A stretch of 64,000 nucleotides of DNA. Source: Paracyclopina nana. Taxonomy: Eukaryota > Arthropoda > Copepoda > Cyclopoida > Cyclopettidae. A program made the translations under genes and the position numbers. A model generated the notes under the pieces. The model was given only the letters and a program-made list of their open reading frames with translations. It was not told the DNA's origin and made no database searches. The stretch covers positions 6,470,501-6,534,500 of the forward strand of contig JAGUCH010000007.1 in assembly GCA_019096065.1 (NCBI GenBank), read 5' to 3'. This document shows, in pieces, positions 48,601 to 59,700 of the stretch (positions are counted from its first letter, which is position 1; each line of letters starts with the position of its first letter).

Positions 48601-51087
48601 AACCATGGTGGTGGGAGCAGCATGTGCTACAAAGCTGCCGCCAGAGGGCGCCACAACGCGGGGGGAGGGGCCTGCCAACGGCCAATGAGATCACTGAGTG
48701 GTCAGCTGATTCCAGAGCCTCATCCTCCTGGCAGAGGAGTTGTTCCAGGCAGGAACGGGTACCTGAGTGATGGTGAGGGCTACCTTCTCCAGAACCAGAG
48801 GATCTCCAGGTCAGGCAAATATGGCAGCCAGGCCTCATCCCCGCGGAGTGATAGGCCTCTTCCAGACGAGCTGAACGATGATGAGGAAGACTCGGAGGAA
48901 GATAGTGAAGAGGAGCTGGATGAGAACATTGAGCAGGAAATTCATCTCAATGATCTGGTGGCTGCCAAGGAGCAGGAGCAGGCTCAGCAGCATCAGCAAC
49001 AACAATCTCAGCAGCCTCCCCAGCCTCCACCATCGGGTGCTGACCTCATTGTTAGTTACGCAGCTTTTCAAGCAGAGGCTGTTGCGAGACCAGGTAAGCA
49101 CTGTCGCAATTTTGCTCCAGCCAGTTCACGCAACCTCAATTTCTTATTTATTTATTTCTCAATTGTCTCGACTAGTGCGCTGTAGTAACTAATCTCGACT
49201 TGCTCTTTGGCCCGTTCTCAGATTTTTCTAGCTAGGCTCCAATAATGTTAAGCAAGGGCTTTGCTTAACAGCGATTGGGCCGATCAGCACCAAACTTGGT
49301 TGGATTTGTCAGGAGACCCTAATAATTGTTCCTGCCAAAATCAATCCAGATTGAAGTCCAATCAGTGGAGGCCATTTTTCCGCTATAAATGTTTTAAGCA
49401 AACCAGCATTTCTTCACATTTTAAACGGCCTCCAGTTGGGGTCATCTCAACCAAATTTGGCTCAAAGCCGTTGATAGTCTCACTGATGGATCCTACCAAG
49501 TTTGGTTCCAATCGGCTGTGCAATAGCTGCTTCCACAGAGCCTTGCTTAACTTCATAGAGTTTTGCTTAACTAATAACGGGCTTTTGCCTTCTAGTTTCA
49601 ACAGTCAGTTTTGGACACTCATGTTACAGAAATATTTGATTATTAACTGGAAAAGTTTGCTAATTACGCATAGATGAAGTGAAGTCGAGACATAAGATTT
49701 GGGCTCAATTTTCAGATGCAGCAACCTCGAGATCAAAATGTCAGCAGTGGAATTGCTTGCAGAAGAACAACCCTGTTCTCTCCACTAAAAATCCTTTATT
49801 AGTGCACAACCCATCTTCATCCATTCCACCGAATTGTAAGCAATGATTGATTTCCACTCTTGATCACTCTGATCTCGCGGTGCCAGAAGGGAAAAAGGAA
49901 AAAGGAGATCATATATGCATTGTTTCTTAGGTGGATTATCTGGTGCTCAAGAGCAGCTCTTCACGGTGCACGCAGTGACAACCACGACCGAAACGGCCAC
50001 AGTTAGAAGGAGCAACAGCAACGGCTGCGTCGTAGACGGGCCAAGGCAGCAGCCTCAAAGGCCGCCCTCGACCTCGGAGGCCGCCAACGGAGGCCAGAGA
50101 GGCAGCTGCAGAAGTAGCAGAAGCAATAGCAGGCAAGGCACTGAAGACATGCAAAGGGGCAGCAGTACACGTGGTGGCGGAGCTTCTTCCAGCCAAAGTG
50201 ACCAGAGAAGTGATGGAGGCTACAGAAGTGATGGCTGGTATCATCCTGCTCAGCAGAGGTCCCAGCCTCCAGCCACAAAAAGGCCGGATGGCTACAGGAG
50301 CGAGGGGAGCACCGAGAGCCCCAAACACCTGGATCCCCAGGCCATGGATCCTGGCCTGTCAATGCCCTACCAGGCACCCAGCAGACCCAGGGCCAATTCC
50401 AGGCATCGACCTCAGCAGCAGGGCATGGCTGGCCAGTACCAGCAGCAGCAGCAGGGCATCATCCCAGCCCAGGCTGCAACCCAACAGCAAATGAGGAAAG
50501 GCCAACAACAACCACAACAGCAGGGAGGACTTCAACATATGCCACAGCAAGGTTCCAGATCTCTGTACTCTTTCCAGAGGCAAGAAAGTACAGGCAGCTT
50601 TTATTCTTCCCATTCAGCACCCAACTGTGGTGGTGGAGGTGGCGCCAAGCACCATCATCACATGCACATGCACCATCCACATGGTGGTGGCCCACATGGG
50701 AGGCAACAACAACAGCAGCAGCAGCAGCAACAACAAAACCTGGAATCCTGCTCCACCCAATCCTCTTCTTCATCAGCCTCTGGCCCACCTGACTATGCAA
50801 CCTGCTCAGGTGTGCCTCCACCTAGCTATGACCAGGTCAGTAGCAAGAGGCATCACAAAATTGCACCTGGCCCACCTGAACCCATACCTCCCAAAATCCC
50901 ACCCCATCAAGGGGCTGGGGGCTCGAGGAGAAAAACCTCCAGGGATCAGGGTAACAACCACTCAAGGAGCTCATCCGCTTCCAGGCAGCAGCAACAGGGA
51001 GGCACTGGCAGCTTCACTTCTGCTGTGAGCAAAGCTAGGCAAGCAGGCACCAACGAACTTTACTACATGGGTGAGTTCTATGGATAG
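39624..51087 (+). CDS. Large protein with four diverged globular repeats and a long disordered tail; family not named
   Basis: Exons 39624-40205, 44337-44588, 44938-45356, 46017-46252, 47288-47813, 48330-49093 and 49931-51087 join in frame to about 1311 aa. The 47813/48330 junction is the least certain; reading straight through would stop at 47943. The first 530 residues contain four units of about 100-115 aa. Each begins with a strand-helix (NKVRLINV, IDSILLINI, DRLRLLHV, NRIRLIV). In the last three units a Lys-Leu-x-G-x-PW motif follows (LKLSGTPW, LKLGGCPW, WKLEGEPW), then a helix and, in the last two, GW, then often a DLS/VSS strand and a (S/T)-x-FFL end. I do not know a named domain for this. 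The tail has Gln, His and Ser runs plus GYKSDGE, GYLSDGE, GYRSDG and GYRSEG motifs and an acidic patch. It has no signal peptide or membrane helix, so it is probably cytosolic or nuclear. Binding of partners by the tail is a guess. Confidence 0.7.
40206..44336 (+). other. Long first coding intron of the four-repeat gene
   Basis: This 4.1-kb intron (GTAAGA...TTCCAG) contains one good copy of the short palindromic element at about 41020-41090 and CT-rich runs near 44070 and 44210. No coding exon with family similarity was found on either strand. Small regulatory elements may be present but I cannot point to any. Confidence 0.45.
41020..41092 (+). repeat. Short palindromic dispersed element (best copy)
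   Basis: This copy reads TGAGACTCGATTGTCATC, then TCTCAACTTTGCG, then the hairpin TTCAGTTTTGCAAACTGAA and ATTG. Other copies or partial copies, by approximate start: 5550 (reverse), 23085 (partial), 24425, 25065, 25865 (reverse), 31186, 36885, 36975/37155 (split by a MITE), 37425, 39430 (reverse), 54805, 55485 and 57065 (reverse). The left half GAGACTCGATTG and the TTCAG...CTGAA hairpin are the constant parts, and a TCAAAT(C/T)A motif often precedes. There is no coding capacity. Confidence 0.75.
46612..46995. mobile_element. MITE family 2 (GCCCGTTCTC ends)
   Basis: About 384 bp from GCCCGTTCTCAGATTTTTC to ACATGAGAACGGGC with TTA on each side, in the intron at 46253-47287. It has the same interior as 6922-7530 and 49209-49578. 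The 70 bp to its left (ACCTCAATTTCTTATTTATT through GCGCTGTAGTAACT) are also shared with the copy at 49.2 kb. Confidence 0.75.
49209..49578. mobile_element. MITE family 2, shorter copy
   Basis: It starts GCCCGTTCTCAGATTTTTC, lacks part of the GGCTCTTTG region found in the other copies, and ends CTAATAACGGGC with its terminal repeat damaged. It lies in the intron before the last exon of the four-repeat gene. Confidence 0.7.
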
Positions 51088-52931
51088 CAACCAAAACCAC
51101 AGCAGCTGGAGGCTGCTCCACGGAGGCCAGAAGTCTCCTTGTCTTGCCCTGCACACGGAACTCTGCTTTAAATGAATGCATTTAACAACAACAACCACCA
51201 CCACTTAATTCTCAAGATTTGAGGAAGTGCTATCTACTAAGAAACTTAAACCTCTAAAGAATGAACTAAACAACTACAATATATGTTATATAGTTTTGGG
51301 GCGGAGGAGAAATGTGCAAGAATATTGTATAAAAAACACTGCTTCTCGTATGATGAATCGCGCGTGGCATGTCGTCAAAATATCAGCTTTTTGCAGTTTT
51401 GATCATTTTTGATGACGCCCCAGAAAAGTTGAGTCGCCCTCACTGTGCATGTTAATTTGTTTTGATTTGGCTGCCTGGCGAGCGGTGATGCCGCGTCGAA
51501 CAAAAGACTCCAGCCCACTCTGTTTGCCTATTTTTTACTCTGGATTTTTTACTCTTGCTTTTGGAATGAGTCTGACCAGCTTCATTCATGGTGGCTATCA
51601 CGGTGAGCTGTGAGATTATGTGACTTTGTCCCACTGTGTGCTGATGCAAGATGTGAGCTGGCTTGAAATTTGCATGACTTTTTGGTCAATGGCCCTCCCT
51701 TCCAAACTACTACAACATCAATCAAAACTGGTTTCTCGAAAAAAAAAACATTTGAATCATGAAAAATAATGTAACACACTATTTTGCTCAAGCATGAAGA
51801 CACGAAATTAGAGGACAGCAATTATTTTGGTTCCGTTTCTGTGACCACCAAACAACTCCTCAATTATGATGATAAAAAGCACCCTGATTATATATAGTGT
51901 TGAGTTAGGCAAACATGAAGTGATCAATGATGATTTGAAAAGCATGCTGACGACGAGATTTAAAAGAGTTTGTTTAATTATGAATGTTTCATGATATACT
52001 GGAACATACAGTATTGCATGTCATCTACATTATAAAACTATCAATGTACTTTACTTCCACAACAACAACAACAATCTTAAAACTTTTCTTATTCAATGTC
52101 TTGCTATACACATATAACATCTGTAGACAACAAAATCTTCTTATCATCTGTTAAAAAAAAGAGTGGCATGTTTTTAATTGAACAACAAAAAAGAACACCT
52201 TCTGTTGAGAGAAAAGAAAGCAACAGCCAGACAAAAACAACTATATTAATATATGCAACAATGCTACAATATTATTATTATTATTATGATTATAATCATT
52301 ATGATTGCTACTTCTACCACTAAAAATGCACATTTGAAGAAAATACTACTTTGCATTGCTACTACTCTACATTGTGCTAACTACACAATTTATGAAATGC
52401 AACAACAAGAAATCACTTAAAAATCTTTTGTATTGAGCAACCACCTAGAAAAAAAGATAAGCAAGAAAGTGTCTTGATCAACTGCAGCAAAAGTCTCCAG
52501 GATGAATGAGAAAAATATTCAACAAGATGATTACTGTACCTACAATTCTTATATACTTATTCTGCATCATCTCAACGTCAATGAAAAATTATCAAGATTG
52601 GCTCCAAACAAGCACTATCTTGCCTATAAAACGATCTTCTTTATAAACAAAACAATGATTATACAACAAACCATAAAACTGACTCTAAGCTAAATGACAA
52701 TTGTAATCAACAGCTACAAAAAAAGGAAAGCAACATAAAATTCCAAAATAAAAGGTGCTATAAAAACCTTGAAAACAGCCTCTCTCCTAAACTCTACATC
52801 TAAACACAGTTTGAAATTTCGCGCCAATGTCACCTGCTGACACTGGAATCAACAACAATAACAACAAAGACTTAATTGGTCTGTCAAGGGCTAAAATTGT
52901 ATTGCTGTCTCAAGTCATTCCATTTCTTGGC
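51088..52931. other. Convergent intergenic region, low complexity
   Basis: Between the stop of the four-repeat gene and the stop of the lectin gene, so it contains both 3' UTRs. It is AT-rich, with ATT/TAT trinucleotide runs near 52269, AAC runs near 52060 and many A runs. No coding or RNA gene is recognised. Confidence 0.5.
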
Positions 52932-55929
52932 TTAAAAGCAGTCCAAGTTGCTGAAACCTTGGAACTCCAGATTATCAGCCCAGAGGGCTCCATTGTCTTT
53001 GTACTGGGTCCAAGCTGTAGGCAAAGCAACAATGGTATTGACCCATCCCACATCAGCCACATAGTTGTACAAAGTTTGATAGGGAGTCTTGGCATTGGCA
53101 ACCATGACAGTATTATTGCTAACCAGAACCAAATTGCTGCCACTCAAGTCCACACTTAATAAACCAGCAGGTAAAGAGTCACTGGTGACAATTCCATTCT
53201 TTCTGTCCCAAATAAGAGACTTTCCATCAGTAGAATTTCCTCCCACTTAAAATTTTTCAATTTCAGCTCAAAATCCAATTTTAGTAATTTTAAATTGTAC
53301 CTATCAAGACTGATGGGTGACCATTCTTTCCTACTGGCATGTTAATGCAAGAAGACCCAGATTTGTAGCCATTCAAGTAGTACTGGTATTCCAGTTCCTT
53401 TCTGGCAAAGCTGTATGTTCTGATCTTGTAAATGGTGCTAGCTGTGTTACCCCCAATGAAAGCAATGGAGTCAGGATACACATAGGTGACACAAGACCCT
53501 GGATAGCTGGGCAGCCCTGATATTTTATGAAAATAGCCATCAGAGTTGGACAGCATAACACCCTTTGTGCCTTGAAGGAACAGAATGCCATGATGCTCCA
53601 TGTTGACTGGCACAATGGGATCAGTGGTGAATCCCGAGTCAGCAGGAAATTTCAGCAATTCCCATCCAGATTGGTCAGAGTACAGGTAACAGAGGTGGTC
53701 ACCAGTCAATTGGCAGGCCAAGAGCCTACCCTTGAAAATGTCCAAAAAAGAGGCCTCAAAAGTGGATGGCAAAGCTTGAGTGGCTGTGCAAGCCATATTA
53801 GTTTCCAGGTCATACAAATTCAACTTGGAGCTAGGTGATCCATCATGACCAATGCCAAAGATATCTGAAAGAGGAATGGCAGTCTCTCCTCATTATCATC
53901 ATCATCACACCTGCACAATATGTTGTGTTGTTTGGTTTCCAACTTACAACTTTTGGTGGCAGAGTTGTAATTCACTCCACAAGTTTCCTTTGATGTTTCT
54001 ATTGAATTAACTAGTTTGCTGAAAACATAGTTTTTCAATGCCATTGTTGTAGTTTGAATTTGAGCTGTATCAAACAGAGGATTGGGAGCAGAGATAATTT
54101 CACAAATTACGTTCAGCTGGAAATTGCATTTGACATCAAACCAGTCTCCATTGGCATTGCTCACTTCAACACAATATTCCTTATTGTTGAGATTATCTGG
54201 CTGCATGCTGCCCCATTGGGTAAAAGAGGGCTCAGTTTTCTTGGAATATGATAGGAACCTAAAAACTGGCGTCTTGAAAAAGAACAACTTTTATGCTGCA
54301 TCACTGCTTACTTTCCATTGGTGTTCAAGTCAGAAATTCCAATCCAGTAGGGAATTTGAGAATAAGTCTGAGCAGCTTCCAAGATAACTTCATGAGCCTT
54401 GGCATTTTTGGGCTCAAAGAGGATGGCTCCATATCCTCTGCAGTAATTGACTCCCTCATCAAAGCTCATCTGACTGGTGCTAAAGTAGAAGCACCTTCCT
54501 CCCACAAGTTTCCATCCTGGCTCAGCTGGACAGGAGACAGGATTTTCCTGGCAAACTGCAATGGCATAGGTGGCATTGGTGCAGTCAATATCATCCCAAC
54601 CTCCACCAACTTCTCCAACTATGCAATCTTGATTGCCTCCAAAGTTATTAGGTTCCTCTAAGCTGATCCAGTTTTGGTAGCCCATTTCCTGGCCAGTTGC
54701 CAGTGACACAAATCTAAAAATTGACAGAGCTTAAAGAGATGACGACATTATTTCAGCTCCTGTAAGCTTTTTTTGCCAGGCTATTTAAATCAAAACAAAT
54801 GAGGAATCAATGAGACTGGATTGTTATCTTCCTATTTTGTTTTCAGTTTCCAGCACTGAAATTGACAAATGAGGAAACAAGTTGCCATTCGATAATATTT
54901 TTTTCTGCAGCATTGAACAGATGTCGATACTTACTGTCCTTCATCAGCTTCATCAGAAAATCCAAGCCAATAAGGCTTAGTCATCGCAGCTGCCAATGCT
55001 GAGTCTTCAGCTCCGTACTTTGGCTCAGCAAGAATCTTTCCTTGAGCCTCACATGCTGCTTTGGCACCAGCTTGGCTCATGAACTGATCAATCACAGTGT
55101 AGCATTTCTTGTTGATGTACACAGCATTGTCATCCGGATGGCAAGGATTGCTCCAGATTGGCTCCGCAGAGGTGGCATCTGTGGGCACAGCCTCACATAT
55201 GGCTTGTTTTTTAACCAGGCAAATGTCATCATACCAAGCAAAGTTATTGGTGATTTTCATGCCAACACAATTCTTCCCAATGCCAACATTGTCAGGTTGT
55301 CCCACGTCCCAATTTGTGTACTTCACATGCTTCCCTTCATTTGCTCCATTGGCAGCATATTCATACCTTGAAGAAAAAAAAACACTCTCGAATCATGTTT
55401 GTATTTTTTAATTTTGTTATATAGCTATTTTTGGTCAAGGATGCCTTTTTTTGGCTTACAAATATTTTCAAATCAAATGAACAATCAATGAAACAGGATT
55501 GTTATCATCCTATTTCATTTTCAGTTCTCCAGACTGAAATTGAAAAATTGAGTAAAGCGTTTCTTTTCGTCAAGGTTTTCACACATATTTAAAAAGAAAT
55601 ATCTCCACATACTTGAAGTCGTTCTCCTTTTCAATCACTCCAATCCAAAGAGTGGACTCAGTTGTGAGGCTCAACGAGGCCAAGTTATTGCTGATGAAAG
55701 TACTGATGTTCTGAGCTGCTTGTCTGCTCAAGGGGGCAAAGAGGGATCCGGAATTGGTTGCACATTCAGCTATGGCGTCATCATAAGTCAATTTATCAGC
55801 AGTGACATAGAAGCAATGTCCAGCATTTTCCACCCAAGTTCCAGTTGCTGGACAAGCAGCTTCAGCTTTACCAGCAAATTTTGCTATCAGCAAAGCTACA
55901 GACGTCACGAGTACCTCGAGTCCTATCAT
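52932..55929 (-). CDS. Secreted protein with three C-type lectin domains
   Basis: Exons 55613-55929, 54935-55366, 54312-54713, 53948-54258, 53301-53864 and 52932-53245 give 779 aa. A signal peptide (MIGLEVLVTSVALLIAKFAGKAEA) is followed by three CTLDs. CTLD1 has GQPDN and WYDDIC, CTLD2 has EEPNN and WDDIDC, and CTLD3 has MQPDN and WFDVKC. QPD usually marks galactose-type and EPN mannose-type calcium-dependent binding; each is paired with the Trp-x-Asp calcium motif, so all three may bind sugar. The last 300 residues lack CTLD features. They contain short segments such as GHDGSPSSKLNLYD, LSNSDGYFHKI and TDGKSLIWD that look like beta-propeller blades, which is inference. There is no membrane anchor. 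A soluble recognition or adhesion role, perhaps in immunity, is plausible. Introns 1 and 2 each hold a copy of the short palindromic element. Confidence 0.88.
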
Positions 55930-56255
55930 GGTACTGAGAGGCTCAAATCATATGTTTTCGCAATGTACATGTCACATGTTTTTCTCTTTTTTTTCACCAA
56001 CCAAAATTCTATATATTCACTATGCTCCATGCACATGTGTTTTTCATGTTCTTGAATTTATCCCAGTTAGCTAAAAGCCTAAGTTTGGTCCTTGTTTCAA
56101 AGGTTTCAATAATGCTAAGAAAAATAGGAGAGAAATCATGGCCATTGCTTTAGTTAATGCATTCATGTGTATATATGTATGCTGACATGGAGTCTGTCAG
56201 AATCCATAAATAAATCAGTGTCATTTTTCATGATGTAAATATCTATACAGCCTTC
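55930..56255. promoter_or_regulatory. Shared upstream region of the lectin and peptide-precursor genes
   Basis: The two genes diverge, with 326 bp between start codons. A TATATATT-like stretch near 56010 and ATATATGTATG near 56172 could be core promoter sequence. A CTATACAG just before 56251 could be the 3' end of a 5' UTR intron for the peptide gene. Confidence 0.35.
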
Positions 56256-56682
56256 ATGACATCAAACATGTCTCCATTTTTGGCCATCACTGTATTGCTA
56301 GTACTCTTGCATAACTCTGAAGCAAAACCTGCACCAGCAGTAAGTCTTAAGTCAATATGCAAGAGACTTCTCCATTTTTGCTGTATTTGGTTTAGGATGT
56401 TGAGAAAGTGGCTGAAAAGGCTGAGCCAAAAGCTGAGAGAGTAGAAAGTGAACAGCAGGATTTGGCCCTTCAAATAGGCAAAAGGAGACAAGACATGTTC
56501 AAAAAAGAAATGGGAGTGAGCCTTAAAAGTAAACAATTGCCCTTTCAAATTTTCAATGTCAAAAAATGTAAAAATGTGGCCTTACAGAGCTGGCCTCAAT
56601 TGAGCAAAAAGGAGATGATGACAGTTTGATCCCTTGGGCCATGGGCATGGTCCATTCATCAGCCAACTTTGCAATGCAATAG
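56256..56682 (+). CDS. Small secreted precursor with an amidation and dibasic cleavage site
   Basis: Proposed exons 56256-56339, 56396-56515 and 56590-56682, about 98 aa. The first exon is a signal peptide (MSPFLAITVLLVLLHNSEA from the second Met), with cleavage likely after Ala. The second exon encodes an Ala/Glu/Lys-rich amphipathic stretch ending ESEQQDLALQI followed by Gly-Lys-Arg-Arg, the usual signal for cleavage and C-terminal amidation, then QDMFKKEMG. This predicts a peptide of about 32 residues ending in Ile-amide. The third exon is less sure: acceptor use at 56590 gives a 30-codon end, while use at 56588 gives a short alternative (SWPQLSKKEMMTV). The helical Glu-rich body and Leu-x-Ile-amide end recall CRF/DH44-type peptides, but the similarity is weak. 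It could also be an antimicrobial or other secreted helical peptide. Confidence 0.5.
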
Positions 56683-56756
56683 GTTTTGTTTATTGTTCAT
56701 TATTATTAAGTCTAAATATCACATTATTTATGTATTGTTTGTTGTTGACTGGAGGT

Positions 56757-59700
56757 TTATTCTTCAAAGATTAAGGATGACCGGTTAGTCCTGTTATTGT
56801 TGTTGAGCAAATCACTACTGATGGTGGTGGTGGTGGAATCAGAGCTGTCCAAAGAAGTCAAAAGTTTGAGAAAAGCATGTCTCTGCTTGAAATTGCGGGC
56901 TCGAATGTGATTGGACTCGATTTCTCGAGTTGCAGCCATTGGAACCCATCCTTTTTGGCCATCTCCCAGCTTCTCCACATAATACCAGCCTAAAAGGAAA
57001 AATTAGAAAGCATTAACTGGATGTTTCAAATTGGACAAAACAAGAAGGCTTTGTGGTGCTCTGATCATTGGAAGTCAAATTAAATCTCATTTGTTCAATT
57101 TCAATTTTGAGAACTGAAAGCAAAATTAAAAGAGGACAATAAGAGCTGATTTTGAAATTTATCATGCTAGATGGCGCCACTGTAAGGTAGTACAGCTGTT
57201 TACGCATGACGCTTTGACGGAAATGTGTGAAAAAAATATTTTAAGGTTACGCACTCAAAAGCTGCTAAAAGTTGCCAGTATTTTCATAAAACAGCCCAAA
57301 TCACTAATTATGTGATGAAAAAAGTTTTTTATCTGGTAGCGCAATAAAAGCCAACATCATGTAACTCTGCTCTGATTGGTCTAAAAAATGGCGGAAAATT
57401 TCAAATTACATTGCAATTGAAGAACTTTAGCATTTTCCCGCTTTTTTCTGCTGATTGGCCTGATTTTTTAAAACTTAGTAGCATGAAATGTAATAGGGGT
57501 CAAATATTATTTATCGAATTTTTGAGAAATCATATGGGAAGGCCAACTTTTTGGCAAATTTCGAATTGCTATTTAGCTGCCTCTGTAGTGAACATACTAC
57601 ACGGCTTTTCACGCTAGGGTGCGCTGACTCTACTGCGTAACAGGCGCCATCGTTCCTTATTGAGTTTTTTGTTGGTAAGTGGAAGCTGCTTTGCCCAAAT
57701 ATATTGTGCATTAAAGAATCTTCAAATATTTTTTTGCACAAACTAATCTAGATGAGCAACACAATGCAATATGATACTGGGGACATTTCACATTCAACAT
57801 TACAGCCTTACTGTTTGTGACAATGGCAAGACTCAAAGGGTACTTTCTCTCATGCAATTGAGATCAGAAAAGAAAGTGCTTGTAAATCCACAACCTAAAG
57901 CAAGCAACAAGAAATACTGGTATAGTGCAAAAAGGTGAGGAAAGGTGCCTAAAGCTTCATTATAGTAGTGCATAGTGGATTTCAGTGCATTCAGTGCTTT
58001 GTACTATTAGTCTTACATTCACAATCTGGTAGTCTCATTGTCTACTTCATCACAGGTCTTAAGATTTTTAGCAATAATAGTCTGAGTCTCTGTATCCAAT
58101 GTAAGAGAGGTTAAAAACATACTACTGCTTCTTTTAAAATATATATGGTTGGCAACATACCTGAATCACTGAGTTTCCTCAGCACATTTGCTTTGTCCCC
58201 TTTTTGCAGCTGTATTTCACTAGATGTCTCTGCTTGTACTGTAGCCACAGCCTCCACCAAAGGACAGTCCCAGGGCTCATAAATCTTCTCAGCTGGATTC
58301 TCTGGTGAAGCTGATGGAGGGGTGACCAATTCAATCCACTGTTTCTTGACAGACTCTGAGCTGATTTGCAGCAGCCATTCAGTAGTTTTGTGCTCATGAT
58401 TTTGGAGCATAGTGAACAGCACAATTTGCTTCAAGTCAATGTTTTTGGCATGAGACATTCCATAGGGCAGCCTGTTGTGGCTGTCATCCATCAGATTGGC
58501 CATTTGTACCAGATTTCTTGGGCAATAGTCCACCACCAAATATGTGCCATCACTAAAATTGCCCATATGGGTTGAAAGAGAATTTAAAAACAAACAACAA
58601 TAGTATTGGTTACCTTTTCTTTTTGGCAATCACCAGAATGTCATTGAAGAGCAGAAAGTTGTAGTTTTGCTTGCTCACTTTGCGTCCAAAGGTCAATTTG
58701 GCTTCAGCATTTTCTTTCCAGTAGATTCTGGTCACATCACCACGTTTGACTAGCCAGCGGCTCGCAGAGCACAGAGGAAACAATTTCACATCCCCGCGAA
58801 ATTTCAGCTGTTGCTCCAACAAAAGCATCTCTTTTCTGCGACCTTCTATTAGTGCAGAATCGTTGCATTCATGCACAACCTGAAATTGGCGAGAAAATGC
58901 ATCACACATCTGGCAGCGCTTCGCGAGTCAACCGTCAACAAAGAGCATAACAAAACAACCTGTTTACCTTCTCGATGAAAGACAGAGCTTCGCGACAAGG
59001 CTCAAATTCTGGGGAGGAATCATCCAGCCTGGAGAAAATTGCATCAATCAAGAGTGGTAAGCGGGTTATCCTTTGCATAGGTAGAATTAAGAAAGATTGC
59101 ATCTTCATTGACTGACAAACAGGACTGGACTCCAATTCCTTCAGGGATTCCACAAACCGAGGGTTTTCACTGAAATGTCAAGAAAAGTAAAAAACATGAC
59201 ATAATTGATGCTTGGCTTCTAGTTACTTGAGCTCATTGAGGAGTTTGCCCTGATCCACTTGGTTGGAGCAATACTTGACATAGACTTGAAAGTGATCCCT
59301 GGCATGGTCTCTCACCACCTCACAGATCCCATCAAGAAGGATTGAAGACTGCCATCTTTTTTCCAAGTCCTCTAGGAATTTCTCTGAGCATTGTCTGACA
59401 TTGATGACATCTCCAAAGAGCCTTTTGTGGTCCCATTTGGAAATGACTGAAGTATTGCCAGAGCCTGACAATTTGGGGGACTGGGCAAAATGCTTGAGGA
59501 GGACATTGAGAGACTTCAGGTAGGAAGCTTCACTGGTGATCACCTCAAACATGGCTTCATGAAGCTTTTTGGCATCAGTAGTGATGTTGTCAAGGATTCC
59601 ACTGCCCATCACTTCTGGAACCTCACTCCACATGGACCTTCTGCCTCCAGTACAGGCTGAGGTCAAGTCCATGGCTGAAGGTCTGTGGTGAAGCTTTGCC

